In this document: positions 52,517-60,417 of the stretch, piece after piece
Layout: every line of letters begins with the position of its first letter
Numbering within the stretch: position 1 is the stretch's first letter
NCBI GenBank assembly: GCA_020638455.1
Contig: JACKIK010000001.1
Span: 248,001 to 312,000 of the forward strand
Length of the DNA stretch: 64,000 nucleotides
Reading direction: 5' to 3'
From: Hyphomonas sp.
GTDB lineage: Bacteria; Pseudomonadota; Alphaproteobacteria; Caulobacterales; Hyphomonadaceae
Program-made: the position numbers and the translations under genes
Notes under the pieces: generated by a model
The model's input: the letters and a program-made list of their open reading frames with translations, nothing else
The model's database searches: none
What the model was told of the DNA's origin: nothing

Positions 52517-53107
52517 TCAGCCCGTGTCGGGCCAGCGGGCGAGGGCCTGGTTGATGAGGCTCGTGAAGGCACCGGCGATGAGGCCGAGGTCTGGTTTCAG
52601 CCTGTGCGTGCGGGCCATGGGCAGGACGTAAGGCTTTGCGACGCCTGCTGCCTGCCAGCGCTGGATATTGCGGGCGAGGCGCGTCGCGCGGCGGCGGGCA
52701 TGTTTCAGTACACCCAGCATGGCCTGCCAGCGGGCGGTGACCGGGGCGGCATCGACCGGGCCCGGTTGCGGAAGGCGCGTCATCGGCCGGAGACTGTCCG
52801 GAAACGGTCCGGACAGGGCCGGGGCGAGGCGGAAGGTGAGGCGGCGGGCTTTGGGCGAGGTGTCGTCCGGGCGGAACCAGTTGCGGCCCTCACGCGATGC
52901 GGCCGGCGCGAGCTCCATGCTGAGCGCCATGAGGAAGATCAGGCGGCGGAGGAGCACGGCGAGGCGGCGAAGCTCCGAGGTGAGGCGGCGCTTCACTTTC
53001 TTTGCGATCGTGGCGGGCGCGGCATGCAGGCCGGCGATCACGCCTGCCTCGGCCAGCGCGTGGGCGATGGCGTGCCAGCTTTGTCGGAGGAAGTCGTCGT
53101 GTTCCAT
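52517..53107 (-). CDS. Hypothetical alpha-helical protein
   Basis: The 196-residue product begins MEHDDFLRQSWHAIAHALAEAGVIAGLHAAP and is Arg/Leu-rich. A segment RRLAVLLRRLIFLMALSMELAPAA (about 45-70) is moderately hydrophobic and may be a membrane helix, and PRRATRLARNIQRW-type basic helices follow. The codon pattern matches neighbours. I do not recognise a family. Confidence 0.7.
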   Translation of the reverse strand: MEHDDFLRQSWHAIAHALAEAGVIAGLHAAPATIAKKVKRRLTSELRRLAVLLRRLIFLMALSMELAPAASREGRNWFRPDDTSPKARRLTFRLAPALSGPFPDSLRPMTRLPQPGPVDAAPVTARWQAMLGVLKHARRRATRLARNIQRWQAAGVAKPYVLPMARTHRLKPDLGLIAGAFTSLINQALARWPDTG

Positions 53108-53157
53108 GCGGGGGAGGATGGCATGGGGCGGAATGCCGTCGGATTGGTTTTGTGATT

Positions 53158-53247
53158 CCGCTCATCCCGGCGGAGGCCGGGATCCGGAAGTCGCAGGATT
53201 TATTGCGTGAGGCTCTGGACCCCGGCTTCCGCCGGGGTGAGCGGAGG
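53158..53247. repeat. Inverted repeat element (type B)
   Basis: Two arms, CCGCTCATCCCGGCGGAGGC at the left end and the matching CCGCCGGGGTGAGCGG at the right, form a large imperfect inverted repeat with about 35 bases between. The same core (CCGCTCATCCCGGCGGAAGCC) is repeated at 60378-60409, so it is a dispersed repeat family. Confidence 0.75.
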
Positions 53248-53280
53248 GGGGATTGGGAGGCTTCTTGTTCCCGATGTTCG

Positions 53281-53379
53281 CCATCCCGGAATTTGCGCAG
53301 CAAATCTCCGGGACCCAGACTGCGGTGGTGCGAGTCCGTGCTGGGTCCCGGATATACGCTTTGCGTTTTCCGGGATGAC
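53281..53379. repeat. Dispersed palindromic repeat (type C)
   Basis: The element begins CATCCCGGAATTTGCGCAGC and ends TTTTCCGGGATGAC, so its ends are inverted copies of each other. Its CCCGGAATTTGCGCAGCAAAT core recurs in inverted orientation inside the element at 60244-60341. It lies between the type B repeat and pheA in a 377-base gap without genes. Confidence 0.75.
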
Positions 53380-53484
53380 GGAAAAGGTGGGGTGCCGGTT
53401 TGCGGAGGCCGGCACTGGATGTGACTCCCGTTGGCCATCATCTCCTGCGCCCGGCGGGGCGTGGGCAGGGCGGCCGCCCTGCCC

Positions 53485-54321
53485 TTACATGTCGCGGTCG
53501 GCGGCGATGGGGAAGACGCCGAGGAGTTTGAGGGACTGGGTGAAGAAGCCGAGTTCCTCGAGCGCGAGCTGGACCGGGCGTTCGTCCGGGTGGCCTTCGA
53601 TCTCGGCGTAGAACTGCGTCGCAGTGAACGAGCCGCCGACCATGTAGCTTTCGAGCTTGGTCATGTTGACGCCATTCGTGGCGAAGCCGCCGAGCGCCTT
53701 GAACAGGGCGGCGGGAATGTTGCGCACTTCGAACAGGAAGGCCGTCTTGGCCGGCCCGTCGCCTGCGTCGATGTCGGACGGCTCGCGCGACATGATGACG
53801 AAGCGCGTCGTGTTGTGGGCGGCGTCCTCGATATCCTCGGCGATGATGTCGAGACCGTAGACCTCGGCGGCGAGGCGGGGGGCGATGGCGGCAATCGCCG
53901 CATCGCCGAGTTCGGCCACTTCGCGCGCCGCGCCGGCCGTGTCGGCGGCGGTGACCGCCTCGATGCCGTGCGCGCGCAGGAAGTTGCGGCACTGGCCGAG
54001 GCCCATGATGTGCGAGCGCGCCTTCTTCACCGCCTCCAGCTTCACGCCCGGCAGGGCCATCAGCTGGAACCGGATCGGCAGGTAGTATTCGCCGACGATC
54101 TGAAGGCTCGTGCCGGGCAGCAGGGAATGGATGTCGCCGACGCGGCCGGCGATCGTGTTTTCCACCGGAATCATGGCGAGATCGGCATCGCCCCGCTCCA
54201 CCGCGGCGAAGCAGTCCTCGAAGGTGCGGCAAGGCATCGGTTCGAGCGCCGGAAAGGCCTGGTTGCAGGCGATATGCGAATTGGCGCCGGGCTCGCCCTG
54301 ATAAGCGATTCGTCCTGTCAT
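53485..54321 (-). CDS. pheA: Prephenate dehydratase
   Basis: The 278-residue enzyme converts prephenate to phenylpyruvate in phenylalanine synthesis. The catalytic domain covers residues about 3-185, beginning RIAYQGEPGANSH and containing VENTIAG and the TTRFVIMS (Thr-Arg-Phe) motif. An ACT regulatory domain follows, with ESYMVGGSFTATQFYAEIEGH, where phenylalanine binds. It lacks a chorismate mutase domain. It is divergent from the cytochrome gene. Confidence 0.95.
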   Translation of the reverse strand: MTGRIAYQGEPGANSHIACNQAFPALEPMPCRTFEDCFAAVERGDADLAMIPVENTIAGRVGDIHSLLPGTSLQIVGEYYLPIRFQLMALPGVKLEAVKKARSHIMGLGQCRNFLRAHGIEAVTAADTAGAAREVAELGDAAIAAIAPRLAAEVYGLDIIAEDIEDAAHNTTRFVIMSREPSDIDAGDGPAKTAFLFEVRNIPAALFKALGGFATNGVNMTKLESYMVGGSFTATQFYAEIEGHPDERPVQLALEELGFFTQSLKLLGVFPIAADRDM

Positions 54322-54491
54322 TTCCTGAGGTCCCTGCCCCTGATAAACTGCACTGAATACTGCGTCGGATCGCCGCGACCGGCTGGGGAAGCTTCCCCTC
54401 GCAGCAGGCTTTATATTGCGAGGTTCCCGTTAGCGTGCCAAAAGGCGCGCGCCAAGACTTACTGACCAGACAGATTCGAAGGAATTACCTC

Positions 54492-55394
54492 ATGGGGGAA
54501 CTCGGTCTCAATAAGATCCTCGGGGCACTGCTGGCCACAGCGCTCGGCCTTTTCGGCCTGAAGGCGCTGTCGGATGCGGTATTCAGCTCCGGCGGGGAAG
54601 GACACCACGCCACCGAAGAAGCCGAAGCCACGTCGCTCTCCGAGCAGATGTGCAAGGAATTCGCCTATTGCGTCGAAGTCGCCGGGGGTGGCGGCGGAGC
54701 TGCGCAGGAGGAAGAGAAGGTCTTCGACCTCGGCGCAGAGCTGGCGGCCGCCGATGCGAGCCGCGGCGAGCGCGTCTTCAAGGGCCAGTGCACGACCTGC
54801 CACACGATCGACGATGGCGGCCCGAACGCCACCGGCCCGAACCTGCATGGCGTGGTCGACAGGCCGAAAGCCTCGCATCCGGGCTTCTCCTATTCCGCCG
54901 CGCTGTCGGGCGTGGGCGGCAACTGGACCTATGAGGACCTCAATCACTGGCTGACCAATCCGGGCGCCTATGCGCGCGGTACGTCGATGTCGTTTGCGGG
55001 CCTCCGCAAGGATGCCGACCGGATGAACGTGATCGCCTATCTCGCCTCGCAGACGCCGAATGCACCGCCCTACCCGGCTCCGCTGGCCGCAGGCGGCAGC
55101 GATGCGGCTCCGGCGGACGCCGCTCCGGCTGAGGGCGAAGCGGCCCCGGCTGAAGGCGGCGAGGCGGCAGCTCCGGCTGATACCGCTCCGGCGGGCGGCA
55201 TGGCAGACGCGGCAGCCGGCACGGTGCAGGAAGCCGCGGCAGCGGTGACCGATGCAGCCTCGGATGCGGCCGGTGCCGTGACGGACGCAGCGTCGGATGC
55301 GGTGGACGCCGCTTCGGGCGCTGTCAGCGATGCGGTCGATGCAGCAACGGACGCGGCAAGCGACGCGACCGAAGACGTGACGGACGGTCAGTAA
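54492..55394 (+). CDS. Membrane-anchored cytochrome c with Ala/Asp repeat tail
   Basis: The 300-residue protein has one N-terminal membrane helix (about 8-24) and a class I cytochrome c domain (about 80-190) with the heme site CTTCH (Cys100, Cys103, His104) and a likely Met ligand in GTSMSFAGLRK. It resembles CycM-type cytochrome c552. An Ala/Pro/Glu linker and then a tail of repeated AASDAAGAVTD-like units, with an 11-residue heptad-type period, form a long acidic helix. The start MGELGL has GAAGGA upstream; the longer frame is unlikely. Confidence 0.9.
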   Translation: MGELGLNKILGALLATALGLFGLKALSDAVFSSGGEGHHATEEAEATSLSEQMCKEFAYCVEVAGGGGGAAQEEEKVFDLGAELAAADASRGERVFKGQCTTCHTIDDGGPNATGPNLHGVVDRPKASHPGFSYSAALSGVGGNWTYEDLNHWLTNPGAYARGTSMSFAGLRKDADRMNVIAYLASQTPNAPPYPAPLAAGGSDAAPADAAPAEGEAAPAEGGEAAAPADTAPAGGMADAAAGTVQEAAAAVTDAASDAAGAVTDAASDAVDAASGAVSDAVDAATDAASDATEDVTDGQ

Positions 55395-55395
55395 G

Positions 55396-56253
55396 TCAGG
55401 CCGTCGCCGCAGGGGCCATCCAGTCAGGCACGCGGCCCCGTTCAGACGAAACATCTATGCGCCGGGCCCCGATGGGCTCGGCGTAATAGTTTGCGATGCG
55501 GGTGATCGCCTGCTGCAGCGGCTCCTCGGCCACGGCCATGTGCCAGGCATTGGCGTGCAGCAGCGTGTCGGGGCCCGTCACGATGCCGGCATGGCCCTTC
55601 CAGTAGATGAGATCGCCGCGGCGGAGGGCGCCGGGGGCCTGCCAGCCGTCAATGGCGCTACCGGCCCAGGCGAACTGCATGTCGCTGTCGCGCGGCAGCA
55701 GCACGCCGGCCGCCTCGAAGGCCTGCTGGGTGAGGCCGGTGCAATCGAGGCCGAGGCTGGTGCGCCCGCCCCAGAGATAGGGCGTGTGAAGGTAGAGGCG
55801 CGCGGCGGTGACCGGGTCCGGGACGAGCGTATCCGTGATCGAGATGTGACGCACATTGACCCAGCCGGCGCCTTCGCAGTGGCGCCAGTCGCCCTGCTCT
55901 GCCGTGATCCGCACGAGGGCGCCCTGGCTGAGCGTGAGGCGCGGGGGCGATTTGAGGTCCGGCTCGGCATAGGCATGGGTGCGGAGCGTCGCGATGCGAT
56001 GGCTCGGCGCCAGCACAGCGCCGGTCAGCGCGTCCATGGCGACCCAGCCGACATAGCGGTCGCGGCGGCACTGGGCGAGGCCGTAGCCGTCCTGCTGGTC
56101 GAACACGTCCAGCACTTCGCCGAACAGCGCTTCGGTGGAGAGGCGGGCATCGGCGGCGGGGGTCTCGCGGAGGGCGGCGGAGCCGGCACGCACCTGGCAG
56201 GGCGTGCCGCGGCCGGGCGGCGGGGTCAGGCGCTTGTCATTGAAGTCAGGCAT
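55396..56253 (-). CDS. SH3/NlpC/P60 cell-wall peptidase
   Basis: The 285-residue protein has one or two SH3-like domains (about 20-140) and a C-terminal NlpC/P60 domain, with Cys171 in LDCTGL, His221 in KGHAGIV and a third polar residue near His233. No signal peptide is visible, so it may act in the cytoplasm on recycled wall peptides or need a separate export route. NlpC/P60 enzymes cleave gamma-D-Glu-diaminopimelate bonds. A MarR-type gene sits 24 bases upstream. The stop lies one base past the convergent cytochrome stop. Confidence 0.92.
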   Translation of the reverse strand: MPDFNDKRLTPPPGRGTPCQVRAGSAALRETPAADARLSTEALFGEVLDVFDQQDGYGLAQCRRDRYVGWVAMDALTGAVLAPSHRIATLRTHAYAEPDLKSPPRLTLSQGALVRITAEQGDWRHCEGAGWVNVRHISITDTLVPDPVTAARLYLHTPYLWGGRTSLGLDCTGLTQQAFEAAGVLLPRDSDMQFAWAGSAIDGWQAPGALRRGDLIYWKGHAGIVTGPDTLLHANAWHMAVAEEPLQQAITRIANYYAEPIGARRIDVSSERGRVPDWMAPAATA

Positions 56254-56277
56254 GAGCCGCCCCGCGACGCGAAATCC

Positions 56278-56664
56278 CTACGCCGCAGACGCCTTGCGCG
56301 AGGCCTTCGGCGCGGCGGCCTCCTCATCCTTGCCTGCCGCTGCGGCCATAATAAGGCCAGCGAACTCCCGCAGATAGGCAAGGCCCGCGGGCTTCCGCTC
56401 AAGGAAGATGTTGCGGAGGTCCGACTCGTCGCGCACGCGGCGGATGAAGTCGAGCCGCTCCAGCGTGTCGAGGGCGCGGGTGACGGCGGGCTTGGCGATG
56501 TGCAGGTGCTCGGCAAGGCCGCGCACCGTGTGCGGGCCGGCCGAGATACAGATGGTCATCAGGATCGCCTGCTGGCGGGCGGTGAGATCCGGCGCCTCGG
56601 AGCGGACCGAAGCGGTCACGGCCCGGCGCCAGAGTTCAAGCCCGTCGCGTTCCGACAATTCCAT
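56278..56664 (-). CDS. MarR-family transcriptional regulator
   Basis: The 128-residue winged-helix protein has the MarR core: LTARQQAILMTICISAGPHTVRGLAEHLHIAKPAVTRALDTLERLDFIRRVRDESDLRNIFLE. The C-terminus is an Ala/Lys tail. It is directly upstream of the NlpC/P60 gene and possibly regulates it or itself. The effector is unknown. Confidence 0.9.
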   Translation of the reverse strand: MELSERDGLELWRRAVTASVRSEAPDLTARQQAILMTICISAGPHTVRGLAEHLHIAKPAVTRALDTLERLDFIRRVRDESDLRNIFLERKPAGLAYLREFAGLIMAAAAGKDEEAAAPKASRKASAA

Positions 56665-56988
56665 GCCTCAAGCCTTCCCGAAGCTGTGTTCTGGAAGAAT
56701 CTCAGCTGATTTGCCGGGCCCGTCCACCCCTTCGCTGTTCGCCTGACGCCGCCGGTTCCAAGAAGCCCGCCCCGTCCCGGCAAGGGTGGCTGGCGGGCCC
56801 GCCCCTCTCATTCCGAATGCGTTGACCGTCTCGATTGCAGCGCGTCTGACAGTGACCTGTTATCACCGATCCAATCGAGACAGTCGCTTTCGGCATTCAA
56901 GGTCGCAGTTGGCGATTGACGACCCCACAGGCGACTGGATCAGTCCAGAAATCGGAGGTGTTCTCCTGCCCCTATCCTGCGAAAGGCA
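56665..56988. other. 324-base gap with a long inverted repeat
   Basis: No gene is supported. GTCTCGATTG at 56828-56837 pairs with CAATCGAGAC at 56872-56881, a perfect 10-bp inverted repeat with a 34-base loop. Base composition falls toward the right, entering the low-GC cassette. The repeat sits near the presumed left boundary of that insert. Confidence 0.45.
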
Positions 56989-58272
56989 TCACTCTGTTTC
57001 TTTAGTCAGAACCACTCGATAAATCTCTTTTCTACTCACCAGGAAGAAGCTGTTTTCTCGATCAGCTGGAATGAGCGCGAAAGGAATCTGATCCTTTGCC
57101 AACCGCGCCTTACCCAATACCTGCTTCCAGCTGAATACAGCCCTGTCCTCCAAGGTGTCACCGCCAAGCAATGCAACTCGCACGCTGCCAGTGTGGTCGC
57201 TCAGAATTGCCAATGTTCTGCCATTCTCGAGCGGTGCGATACCCGCGATGTTGCTATCTGTGTCATCCATCCGGATACGGAACCTGCTCGCAAGAAGGCG
57301 CATCGTCTCCACGTCACGAACGACCAAACGGTCCTTGCCTGCAGAACGCCCCATCTTGTCAAAGTACTTGAAATACTTCCCGCCAGAAATCTCCCCTGAT
57401 TGGGACGAGAAAAACTGATCCGCCGGAACTACTGAGTTCAGCTGCCAATCGCCATCGCGGGATCGTTCAACACGCACATATTGAATACTTTGAGTGAATC
57501 GCAGAGAGCACAGCAAAAGCCAATCTTTTTGTGGCGTCAACAAGACGTCATCACAACTGCATAAGCGTGTGCCATCGCACCACCTCGCCTCCACTGACAA
57601 AGGCCAGTGCAAATCTCTAAGCCCATTCTCTGAGAAATTTATTGCGGCCGTGCCGAACTCTGACACGCGATGCCCCAATCCAGCTGGTGTTTTGCTATAA
57701 CCAACAAAAGCATTCCCATCATCGTCTACATTCAGGGCGTGAATATGAAACCCAGGTAGATCATCTGACGCCAGAATAGTTGATTTCACGGAAGAAATTT
57801 CGGGCTTTGAGTAGTCGACAATCTTCAGCTCGACTCTGCCGCCCCCTGCTGCTGACCCGCCTTCTCCAAATTTGTCCGCTTCCGCACACGCCAGGATGAA
57901 CCGGTCCCCTGGCAAATGCTCCAATCGGGGTCCCTTGCAGACCAATCCCGCTACATCCTCAAAGTACCTTACGACAGAGAGATCATCGGAATTCAGCACG
58001 ACTTTCTGACTATCGCCGCCCCATCCGCTGGTTTTGGACTTACAGAGTATGTCGAGAGAAATTCTGTCGAATCCCGTGCTGATGGCCCCCTTTGCAGGTG
58101 ATGAAAACCTACACCCACGAGGGACCGCATACCGCGCTACGACTTCAAATTGATATCGGGAGGCGGTCTGCTGACTGGCCGCATAGGTCGACACGTTCTC
58201 GGTCGAATTCGTGGCCGCGCAAGACACGAACACGAAGAAAGATACTAGTGTTGGAACGACGTGCGCCCTCAC
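56989..58272 (-). CDS. Low-GC lipoprotein of unknown function
   Basis: The 427-residue protein has a lipoprotein signal ending VSCAAT (Cys18). Its DNA is visibly less GC-rich (about 50% by eye) than the surrounding 64% or so. Recurrent strand-turn-strand stretches (VGYSKTPAGLGHRVSEFGTA, VRVERSRDGDWQLN, DRLVVRDVETMRLL, GRTLAILSDHTGSVRVALLGGD) suggest a beta-propeller, but no known repeat is recognised. Ten or so cysteines are present. Its start overlaps the stop of the next gene by 4 bases (ATGA), so the two are one transcription unit. Transfer from another genome is likely. Confidence 0.75.
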   Translation of the reverse strand: MRAHVVPTLVSFFVFVSCAATNSTENVSTYAASQQTASRYQFEVVARYAVPRGCRFSSPAKGAISTGFDRISLDILCKSKTSGWGGDSQKVVLNSDDLSVVRYFEDVAGLVCKGPRLEHLPGDRFILACAEADKFGEGGSAAGGGRVELKIVDYSKPEISSVKSTILASDDLPGFHIHALNVDDDGNAFVGYSKTPAGLGHRVSEFGTAAINFSENGLRDLHWPLSVEARWCDGTRLCSCDDVLLTPQKDWLLLCSLRFTQSIQYVRVERSRDGDWQLNSVVPADQFFSSQSGEISGGKYFKYFDKMGRSAGKDRLVVRDVETMRLLASRFRIRMDDTDSNIAGIAPLENGRTLAILSDHTGSVRVALLGGDTLEDRAVFSWKQVLGKARLAKDQIPFALIPADRENSFFLVSRKEIYRVVLTKETE

Positions 58273-58619
58273 CTTTCCCTCCTTGCTTCGAAATCCTTCC
58301 GCGCCGCGGGAGAAAGAAAGTTGAGGAAAATGCTGCGCTTGCCGGTCTTGATCTTCTCATCGACGGAGAGCCCTGACGTCGGCACTCCGGAATAGTCCGG
58401 CACCAGAACTTGCAGCGTTATTTCTCCGGGGCTCCTGAACCGCGAACCGGTCAACCAGATTCGCACAGGGAACACGAGCCCAAGAACATCATTGGTGATC
58501 CGATCAGGCAACACGGATTCAACCTCCCATATACGGTAGCCGTAGCGTATGACTGGATAAGCCTCAAGCGTCCGGCAGGGCCCGCACGACCGACCACATT
58601 CGGCGAATTTGCGCGGCAT
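58269..58619 (-). CDS. Small unknown protein of the low-GC cassette
   Basis: The 116-residue product starts at MPRKFAECGRSCGPCRTLEAYPV with GGAG 8 bases upstream. A longer upstream frame exists but runs into unrelated sequence. It contains a CGRSCGPC cysteine cluster near the N-terminus, then strand-rich VIRYGYRIWEVESV and an LVFPVRIWLTGSRF segment. No family is recognised. It is the first gene of the two-gene unit and overlaps the lipoprotein start. Confidence 0.6.
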   Translation of the reverse strand: MPRKFAECGRSCGPCRTLEAYPVIRYGYRIWEVESVLPDRITNDVLGLVFPVRIWLTGSRFRSPGEITLQVLVPDYSGVPTSGLSVDEKIKTGKRSIFLNFLSPAARKDFEARRER

Positions 58620-58831
58620 GATTTGTCTCCACTGACCGGCGGAACAGGGGCGCACTCCTGCCGGATGGACCTGTCCGCAATCCGTGGGGGGCCTGCCCGC
58701 CCGCCCCACACGAGGCGGCCTGGTGCCGGAATGCGGAATCGGTTCTGGCGAAAGCGATGGGTCGGCTGCCCTGTTCGCCTGTGGCGCGGCAGCCCCTTCA
58801 CATTGGGGGCAAAACACCCGACATTGGGCGC
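58620..58831. promoter_or_regulatory. Divergent region between the low-GC cassette and zur
   Basis: GC content returns to the chromosomal level here, marking the right edge of the acquired segment. No operator, terminator or repeat is recognised. Confidence 0.3.
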
Positions 58832-59317
58832 ATGGCCACGTCGCACCCGCATACGCACGTTCACGTCAACACGCCCTGCAGCCCGCAGGATGTGGACGCG
58901 TTCCTGAACGAGGCCGAGACACTGGTGGCGCGGCAGGGCCAGCGGATGACCAAGATCCGCCGCAAGGTGCTGCGCCTGCTGCTGGAGAGCCCGGAGCCGG
59001 CCAAGGCGTATGACCTGCTGGCCAATCTCGACGGCGAAGGCTCCGCCAAGCCGCCGACCATCTACCGGGCGCTGGATTTCCTGCAGGACACCGGCCTCGC
59101 CCACAAGATCGAGAGCCTCAACGCCTATGTCGCGTGCGGGCATACGCGCCACCGCCATTCGGCCGTGTTCCTGATCTGCGAGAAATGCCACGGCGCCGAG
59201 GAGCTGCATGCGGTTGCCACCAATGAAGCGCTGAAGGCCGAGACCGAAGCGGCCGGCTTCCACATGAACCGCGCCGTGGTGGAAGTGCGCGGCATCTGCC
59301 GGGACTGCGCTGCGTGA
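58832..59317 (+). CDS. zur: Fur-family zinc regulator (Zur)
   Basis: The 161-residue Fur-family repressor has an N-terminal His-rich stretch (SHPHTHVHV), a winged-helix domain with QRMTKIRRKVLRLLLE, and PPTIYRALDFLQDTGLAHKI, and a dimerisation domain with two CxxC zinc sites (Cys116/119 and Cys156/159). HTRHRH and the EKCHG region fit Zur rather than Fur. When loaded with zinc it represses uptake genes. Its stop overlaps the GTG of the thioesterase gene. Confidence 0.9.
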   Translation: MATSHPHTHVHVNTPCSPQDVDAFLNEAETLVARQGQRMTKIRRKVLRLLLESPEPAKAYDLLANLDGEGSAKPPTIYRALDFLQDTGLAHKIESLNAYVACGHTRHRHSAVFLICEKCHGAEELHAVATNEALKAETEAAGFHMNRAVVEVRGICRDCAA

Positions 59318-60237
59318 AGACACTCTGGCGGGGCATCTGCAACCAGTGGGATTGCGACGAGATGGGGCACATGAATGTGCGCGTCTATGTCGAGAAGCAG
59401 GCCGAGGGCCTCGCTGTCTTCGCCCACGCGCTCGGCATGCCGCACGCCTTTGCCAAGAATGCGCCGTCGACCGTGATCCCGGTGGACCAGCATATCCGCT
59501 TCGTGCGCGAAGTGCTGCCGGGCCGGCCGCTGAGCATGAAGGGATGCCTTGTCGAAGTGGGCGAGTGCGATGCGGTTGTATACCAGGAACTGCGCCATGG
59601 CGATGGGCAGCTGGCCGCATCGTTCCTGACACGGATCATGCATGTCGACACCTCGGCGCGCGAGCCCTTTGCCTGGGGCAAGAGCGTGCGCGCGGCGATG
59701 GCGGACGATATGGGCGCGCCGCCGGACGAGGCCGCGCCACGCTCGATCGACCCGGATGCGCCGGGCCTTCCTCCGGAAGACATCCATGTCGGCGTGCCGC
59801 GCGGCCTGAACATTCCGTGCATCGGGATGGGCGCCGTGCCGCAACAGCATCTCGACGTGCACGGACGGATGCAGCCTTACTGGATCATCGGGCGGGTGTC
59901 GGATTCGGTGCCGAACCTGCTGCATGAATGGCGCCGGAAGGTGGCGGAAGCTGCGGGCGGCCTGCGCATGGGCGGCGCCGTGCTCGAATACCGCATCCGC
60001 TATCATGCCTGGCCGGAGGCTGGCGATCTGTTCGAGGTCTATACGAGCTTCGGCGGCGCGCACGGCAAGACGCACAACCTCTTCCACTGGGTCATGGACC
60101 CGGTGACGGGCGCGCCCTGGGCGACGACACAGGTGACGGCGATCACGCTGGACCTCGACGCGCGGAAGGCCATCCCGGCCTCGCCGGTGGCGCTGAAGGA
60201 ACTGGAGAAACTGGCGCCGAAGGGGCTGGGGATCTGA
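59314..60237 (+). CDS. Double-hotdog acyl-CoA thioesterase
   Basis: The 307-residue protein has two hotdog halves. The first begins WRGICNQWDCDEMGHMNVRVYVEKQAEG, a 4-hydroxybenzoyl-CoA thioesterase-like motif with Asp and Gly-His-x-Asn. The second ends with RIRYHAWPEAGDLFEVYTSF and FHWVMD. Such enzymes cleave acyl-CoA or acyl-carrier thioesters. The GTG start overlaps the zur stop (GTGA), so translation is coupled, an unusual partner for a zinc repressor. Confidence 0.87.
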   Translation: MKTLWRGICNQWDCDEMGHMNVRVYVEKQAEGLAVFAHALGMPHAFAKNAPSTVIPVDQHIRFVREVLPGRPLSMKGCLVEVGECDAVVYQELRHGDGQLAASFLTRIMHVDTSAREPFAWGKSVRAAMADDMGAPPDEAAPRSIDPDAPGLPPEDIHVGVPRGLNIPCIGMGAVPQQHLDVHGRMQPYWIIGRVSDSVPNLLHEWRRKVAEAAGGLRMGGAVLEYRIRYHAWPEAGDLFEVYTSFGGAHGKTHNLFHWVMDPVTGAPWATTQVTAITLDLDARKAIPASPVALKELEKLAPKGLGI

Positions 60238-60243
60238 GACTTT

Positions 60244-60341
60244 GTCATCCCGGAAAACGCGGCGCGTTTATCCGGGACCTGGCAGCGGTGCTGCCTCGTG
60301 GCACTGGGACCGGATATTTGCTGCGCAAATTCCGGGATGAC
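60244..60341. repeat. Dispersed palindromic repeat (type C), second copy
   Basis: The element starts GTCATCCCGGAAAACGCGGC and ends AATTCCGGGATGAC, with inverted ends matching the copy at 53281-53379. GCGCAAATTCCGGGATGAC near its right end is the reverse complement of part of the first copy. Confidence 0.75.
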
Positions 60342-60377
60342 AGAAGAAGGGGGGAAGACGTTCTCCGATCCTGCCGT

Positions 60378-60409
60378 CCGCTCATCCCGGCGGAAGCCGG
60401 GATGAGCGG
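60378..60409. repeat. Perfect palindrome, second copy of type B
   Basis: CCGCTCATCCCGGC and GCCGGGATGAGCGG form a 14-bp perfect inverted repeat around GGAA. The left arm repeats the type B element at 53158. It lies just downstream of the aminotransferase gene and may double as a terminator-like hairpin. Confidence 0.8.
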
Positions 60410-60417
60410 AGGAAAGG

